The position numbers and the translations under genes were made by a program. Positions 5,739-8,359 of a stretch of DNA of 8,359 nucleotides are shown here, one piece after another. Each line of letters begins with the position of its first letter. The first letter of the stretch is position 1. Origin of the DNA: an uncultured Chlorobiaceae bacterium (GTDB taxonomy: Bacteria > Bacteroidota > Chlorobiia > Chlorobiales > Chlorobiaceae); the NCBI GenBank assembly GCA_903838095.1, contig CAILXE010000501.1, positions 1 through 8,359 of the forward strand, given 5' to 3'. Under the pieces are notes generated by a model, which had not been told where the DNA came from, ran no database searches, and saw only the letters and a program-made list of their open reading frames with translations.

Positions 5739-6527
5739 ATGTTGCAACAAACCCAAGTTACCCCGGAACAATCTGAGATCAAGAGCTTTGGTGAAAAAGT
5801 CTCTGTGGCGCAGGTTCTTGTCATTATTCCAACCTACAACGAGGCCGAAAATATCGGCAGGCTGTTGGGCGAACTTGCAACACGTTATCCCTGTGCGGTT
5901 GATCTTCTTGTTATTGATGATAACTCTCCGGATGGAACGGCTGATATTGTCCGCTCAATGCTGGGTACGACGAGAGGTCTTCAGTTGATGAGTCGGGAAG
6001 GAAAGCTGGGGCTTGGCACCGCTTACATTGCCGGTTTTAAATACGCCTTGCAGAAGGGTTATCGATATATCATTGAAATGGACGCCGATTATTCGCATGA
6101 TCCTGCTGTGATACAAGACTTTCTGGATACTCAAGGCGATGCTCATCTTGTTATTGGATCACGCTATATGAATAATACCGTCAATGTCGTCAATTGGCCG
6201 CTCGGGAGGCTGGTTCTTTCAAAAATGGCCAGTGTGTATACCCGCATGATTACTGGAATGCCTGTAGCTGATCCGACAAGTGGCTTTAAATGTTTCAGCG
6301 CAGAGGTGTTGCGGTCGCTTGATCTTGATCGGATAAACTCCCAGGGCTATTCATTTCAGATTGAGATGAACTTCAGGGTCTGGAAAAAGGGGTTTACGGT
6401 CAGGGAGATTCCTATTGTTTTTGTCGATCGTTCGGTTGGCAAATCGAAAATGAGCAAAAAAAATATTCGTGAGGCAATCTGGATGGTCTGGTGGCTTAAG
6501 ATAAAGTCCCTTTTTGGCTCTCTTTAG
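5739..6527 (+). CDS. GT2 polyprenyl-phosphate mannose/glucose synthase (DPM1-like)
   Basis: This 262-residue family-2 glycosyltransferase resembles dolichol-/polyprenol-phosphate mannose synthases, which transfer a hexose from a nucleotide sugar to a polyprenyl phosphate at the cytosolic face of the membrane, making donors for envelope glycans or glycoproteins. Motifs in order are VIIPTYNEAENI (28-39), VIDDNSPDGT (58-67), GLGTAY (91-96), EMDADYSHDP (113-122) with the metal-binding DAD at 115-117, IGSRY (139-143), then NWPLGR, DPTSGFKCF, GYSFQIEMNFR and VDRSVGKSKMS. No membrane-spanning C-terminal domain or GtrA fusion follows, so it is the soluble, single-domain type. The first 22 residues before VAQVLVIIPTYNE are not family-like, and neither candidate start has a good Shine-Dalgarno; a GTG at 5805 is a plausible true start (240 residues). 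The exact sugar cannot be told from the sequence. Confidence 0.88.
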   Translation: MLQQTQVTPEQSEIKSFGEKVSVAQVLVIIPTYNEAENIGRLLGELATRYPCAVDLLVIDDNSPDGTADIVRSMLGTTRGLQLMSREGKLGLGTAYIAGFKYALQKGYRYIIEMDADYSHDPAVIQDFLDTQGDAHLVIGSRYMNNTVNVVNWPLGRLVLSKMASVYTRMITGMPVADPTSGFKCFSAEVLRSLDLDRINSQGYSFQIEMNFRVWKKGFTVREIPIVFVDRSVGKSKMSKKNIREAIWMVWWLKIKSLFGSL

Positions 6528-6548
6528 GGAATGAGGTGAGGTACAGAA

Positions 6549-6584
6549 ACATGAAAAACCCCTTTCCCAAGGGGTTTTTCATGG
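6549..6584. terminator. Bidirectional intrinsic terminator
   Basis: A perfect 15-bp stem (6550-6564 with 6569-6583, arms built on CATGAAAAACCCCTT) encloses a 4-nt loop. The A5 and T5 tracts in the two arms provide a U run on either strand. It lies between the convergent glycosyltransferase (stop at 6527) and the EF-G-like gene (stop at 6600), so it should end transcripts from both sides. Confidence 0.88.
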
Positions 6585-6599
6585 CAGATTCGGACGGTG

Positions 6600-8359
6600 T
6601 CAATTACCCTTTTCAGCAATGATCTGCTGTGCGATATCGGGCGGAGCCTCTTCGTAGTGATTGAAACGGTAGGAGTACCGGGCTCTGCTCTGGGTCAGTC
6701 TTGTCAATGCGTGATGGAATGTGGTAAGCGCAGCCTGTGGAATGAGTGCGTGGATGATCTGCATCTGTACGTCAGATTCCATGCCAAGAATTTTGCCCCG
6801 TTTACTTGAAATATCACCAACGATTTCTCCGGTATATTGCTCTGGTGCGTAAACATCCAGCGCGTAAACAGGTTCCAGCAGAAATGGTCTTGCTTTTTCG
6901 AAGGCGTTCTTTAATGCCATGCTGCCGGCTATTTTAAAGGCAAATTCGGAGCTGTCGACGGGGTGAAACGATCCGTCATAAGCAACGACTTTAAGATCAA
7001 CAATCGGGTACCCTGCAAGGATTCCATTGGTTATAGTTTCTCTGACTCCCTTTTCAACAGCGGGTAGATATCTTGTTGGAACAACCCCGCCAACGACCTC
7101 GCTGGCAAACTCAAATCCAGTATCACGTGCCATGGGCTCAAGCCTTACCCAGACATCTCCATATTGACCCTTTCCGCCGGACTGTTTTTTGTACTTGCCC
7201 TGGGCGGAAGATGCTGTCCGGATGGTTTCGCGGTAGGGTATTTTAATCGGAGCGATATCTACCTTTACATTGAATTTTACTTGCAGTCGGCTGATGATGG
7301 TATCAAGGTGAGTTTCGCCAAGGGTTTTGAGAATGGTCTGGTTAAACTCGACATCGTGTTCAATGGCAAAGCTTGGGTCTTCTTCATGCAGATGATGCAG
7401 GCCGGCAGAGATTTTCTCTTCGTCGCCCTGTGTAATGGGCACGATCGCCGTGGAGAGAACTGGGACTGGAAAAATAATCGGGCTGATCCGGCAACTTGTC
7501 CCTTTGTCGGCAAGAGTGTCGTTGGTATGAGCATCTTTAAGCTTGACCACCATGCCGATATCTCCGGCCAGCAACTTTTCAACAGGATTTTTCTTTTGAC
7601 CAAGGATGGTGTAGACCTGTCCAAGCTTTTCAAGCTGTCCTGTCTGCACGTCAATCAGTTCATGTCCCGTTTCGATATGACCGGAATAGACCCTGATATA
7701 GGAGATTTCTCCGACGCGTGGTTCGGACATTGTTTTGAAGATAAAGGCAATGGTTGGTCCGTCCGGATTTGGCTGAATCAGACTTTTGGTTTCATCGATG
7801 GTACAGAGGGCATGTTCCGGTCCACGTTCAATCGGTGACGGGCAGAGATTGACGATAGCGCTCAGCAGTCTTTCTGTGCCGATCAGGTGCAGTGGGGAAG
7901 TGCAGAAAACAGGGAAAAAAGTTCTGGTTACCAGGGCTGACTTGATACCGGTTCTCAACTCTTCCTCGGTCAGATTGCCTTCCTCAAAAAACTTGTTCAT
8001 CAGCACTTCATCAGTTTCGGCAACGGCTTCGACAAGCTGCTGATGGAGTTCCTCCGCGCGTTTAAGGTAGAGGTCGGGAATGTCGGAGATAATGGCGCCG
8101 CCGGGTTTGTCGGGGTTGAACTCAAGCTGCTTCATCAGCAGGACATCGATGAGGGTATGGTGCCCGACTCCTTCATCACCAGGAAACTGTATTGGTGTAA
8201 CAAGATGACCGAAATGATCCTGAAGTGCCTGTATGGTGTTGTTAAAGCTGGAGCGGTCGGCATCAAGCTTTGTCATAATAAACATGGTGGGCTTGTAGTA
8301 CTCCTTGGTATACTCCCATATTGTATCAGTTCCCACCTCAACACCGGATGCGGCATTGA
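6600..8359 (-). CDS. EF-G-like translation GTPase (paralogue type, N-terminus cut by window edge)
   Basis: 585 codons of an EF-G family GTPase are visible; the P-loop and switch regions lie beyond the right edge. The reading frame is open to the edge with NAASGVEVGTDTIWEY, the family's segment before the guanine-specificity motif. That motif here reads TKLD (8260-8274 region) rather than NKxD. Domain II (GEISYIRVYSGHIETGHEL), domain III (TLGETHLDTIISRLQVKFNV), domain IV (GGKGQYGDVW; HPVDSSEFAFKIAGS) and domain V (YTGEIVGDISSKRGKILGME) follow in order. The C-terminal tail ARYSYRFNHYEEAP and the many changes at canonical positions point to the second EF-G type (EF-G2/FusA2-like) rather than the str-operon EF-G, and no rpsL, rpsG or tuf lies nearby on this side. 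Paralogues of this class bind GTP and ribosomes in some bacteria, but their task is poorly settled. Confidence 0.9.
   Translation of the reverse strand, partial: NAASGVEVGTDTIWEYTKEYYKPTMFIMTKLDADRSSFNNTIQALQDHFGHLVTPIQFPGDEGVGHHTLIDVLLMKQLEFNPDKPGGAIISDIPDLYLKRAEELHQQLVEAVAETDEVLMNKFFEEGNLTEEELRTGIKSALVTRTFFPVFCTSPLHLIGTERLLSAIVNLCPSPIERGPEHALCTIDETKSLIQPNPDGPTIAFIFKTMSEPRVGEISYIRVYSGHIETGHELIDVQTGQLEKLGQVYTILGQKKNPVEKLLAGDIGMVVKLKDAHTNDTLADKGTSCRISPIIFPVPVLSTAIVPITQGDEEKISAGLHHLHEEDPSFAIEHDVEFNQTILKTLGETHLDTIISRLQVKFNVKVDIAPIKIPYRETIRTASSAQGKYKKQSGGKGQYGDVWVRLEPMARDTGFEFASEVVGGVVPTRYLPAVEKGVRETITNGILAGYPIVDLKVVAYDGSFHPVDSSEFAFKIAGSMALKNAFEKARPFLLEPVYALDVYAPEQYTGEIVGDISSKRGKILGMESDVQMQIIHALIPQAALTTFHHALTRLTQSRARYSYRFNHYEEAPPDIAQQIIAEKGN

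Noticed and set aside
5456..5824. Minus-strand open frame of 122 codons across the decayed region
   Set aside because: Antisense to the recognisable YkgJ-type sequence and to the start of the glycosyltransferase; no family resemblance.
7164..7838. Plus-strand open frame of 224 codons
   Set aside because: It lies entirely antisense within the EF-G-like gene, which has clear domain motifs throughout; this is a shadow frame.

Overview
The window reads as chromosomal DNA of a green sulfur bacterium (Chlorobiaceae or a close relative). This is inferred from the character of the proteins: a C5-pathway HemL (the route feeding haem and bacteriochlorophyll), an OstA-like envelope protein, a divergent WecB-like protein and an extra EF-G paralogue. 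Base composition is moderate and Shine-Dalgarno sequences are mostly weak. Species level cannot be read from the sequence alone.

Layout. 1-2104 (minus): hemL, cut by the left edge, lies downstream of recO. 2105-2217: a short divergent promoter region with a good sigma-70-type promoter for fmdB. 2218-2523 (plus): a small FmdB-type zinc-ribbon gene and its terminator, whose hairpin also holds the last codons of the convergent gene. 2510-3442 (minus): an OstA/LptA-like envelope protein. 3443-3515: a divergent region carrying a 14-bp perfect palindrome. 3516-4631 (plus): a UDP-GlcNAc 2-epimerase-like protein that has lost several positions needed for catalysis in WecB. 4632-5738: a degraded accessory patch. 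It begins with an intact DUF2442 gene and continues with a fragment resembling the HsdM C-terminus, a DUF1016 (YhcG/PDDEXK) gene reduced to two joined pieces in different frames, an unrecognised 52-codon ORF and a frameshifted, truncated YkgJ-type cysteine-cluster gene. 5739-6527 (plus): a DPM1-like polyprenyl-phosphate sugar synthase. 6549-6584: a near-ideal bidirectional terminator. 6600-8359 (minus): an EF-G-like translation GTPase whose N-terminus lies beyond the right edge.

The intact genes are housekeeping or envelope functions: tetrapyrrole synthesis, recombination repair, outer-membrane/LPS assembly, lipid-linked sugar donors and translation. I see no intact defence or mobile system. 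The most informative stretch is 4990-5725, which looks like the eroded remains of a restriction-modification-type island. I found no tRNA, rRNA, CRISPR array or complete insertion sequence.
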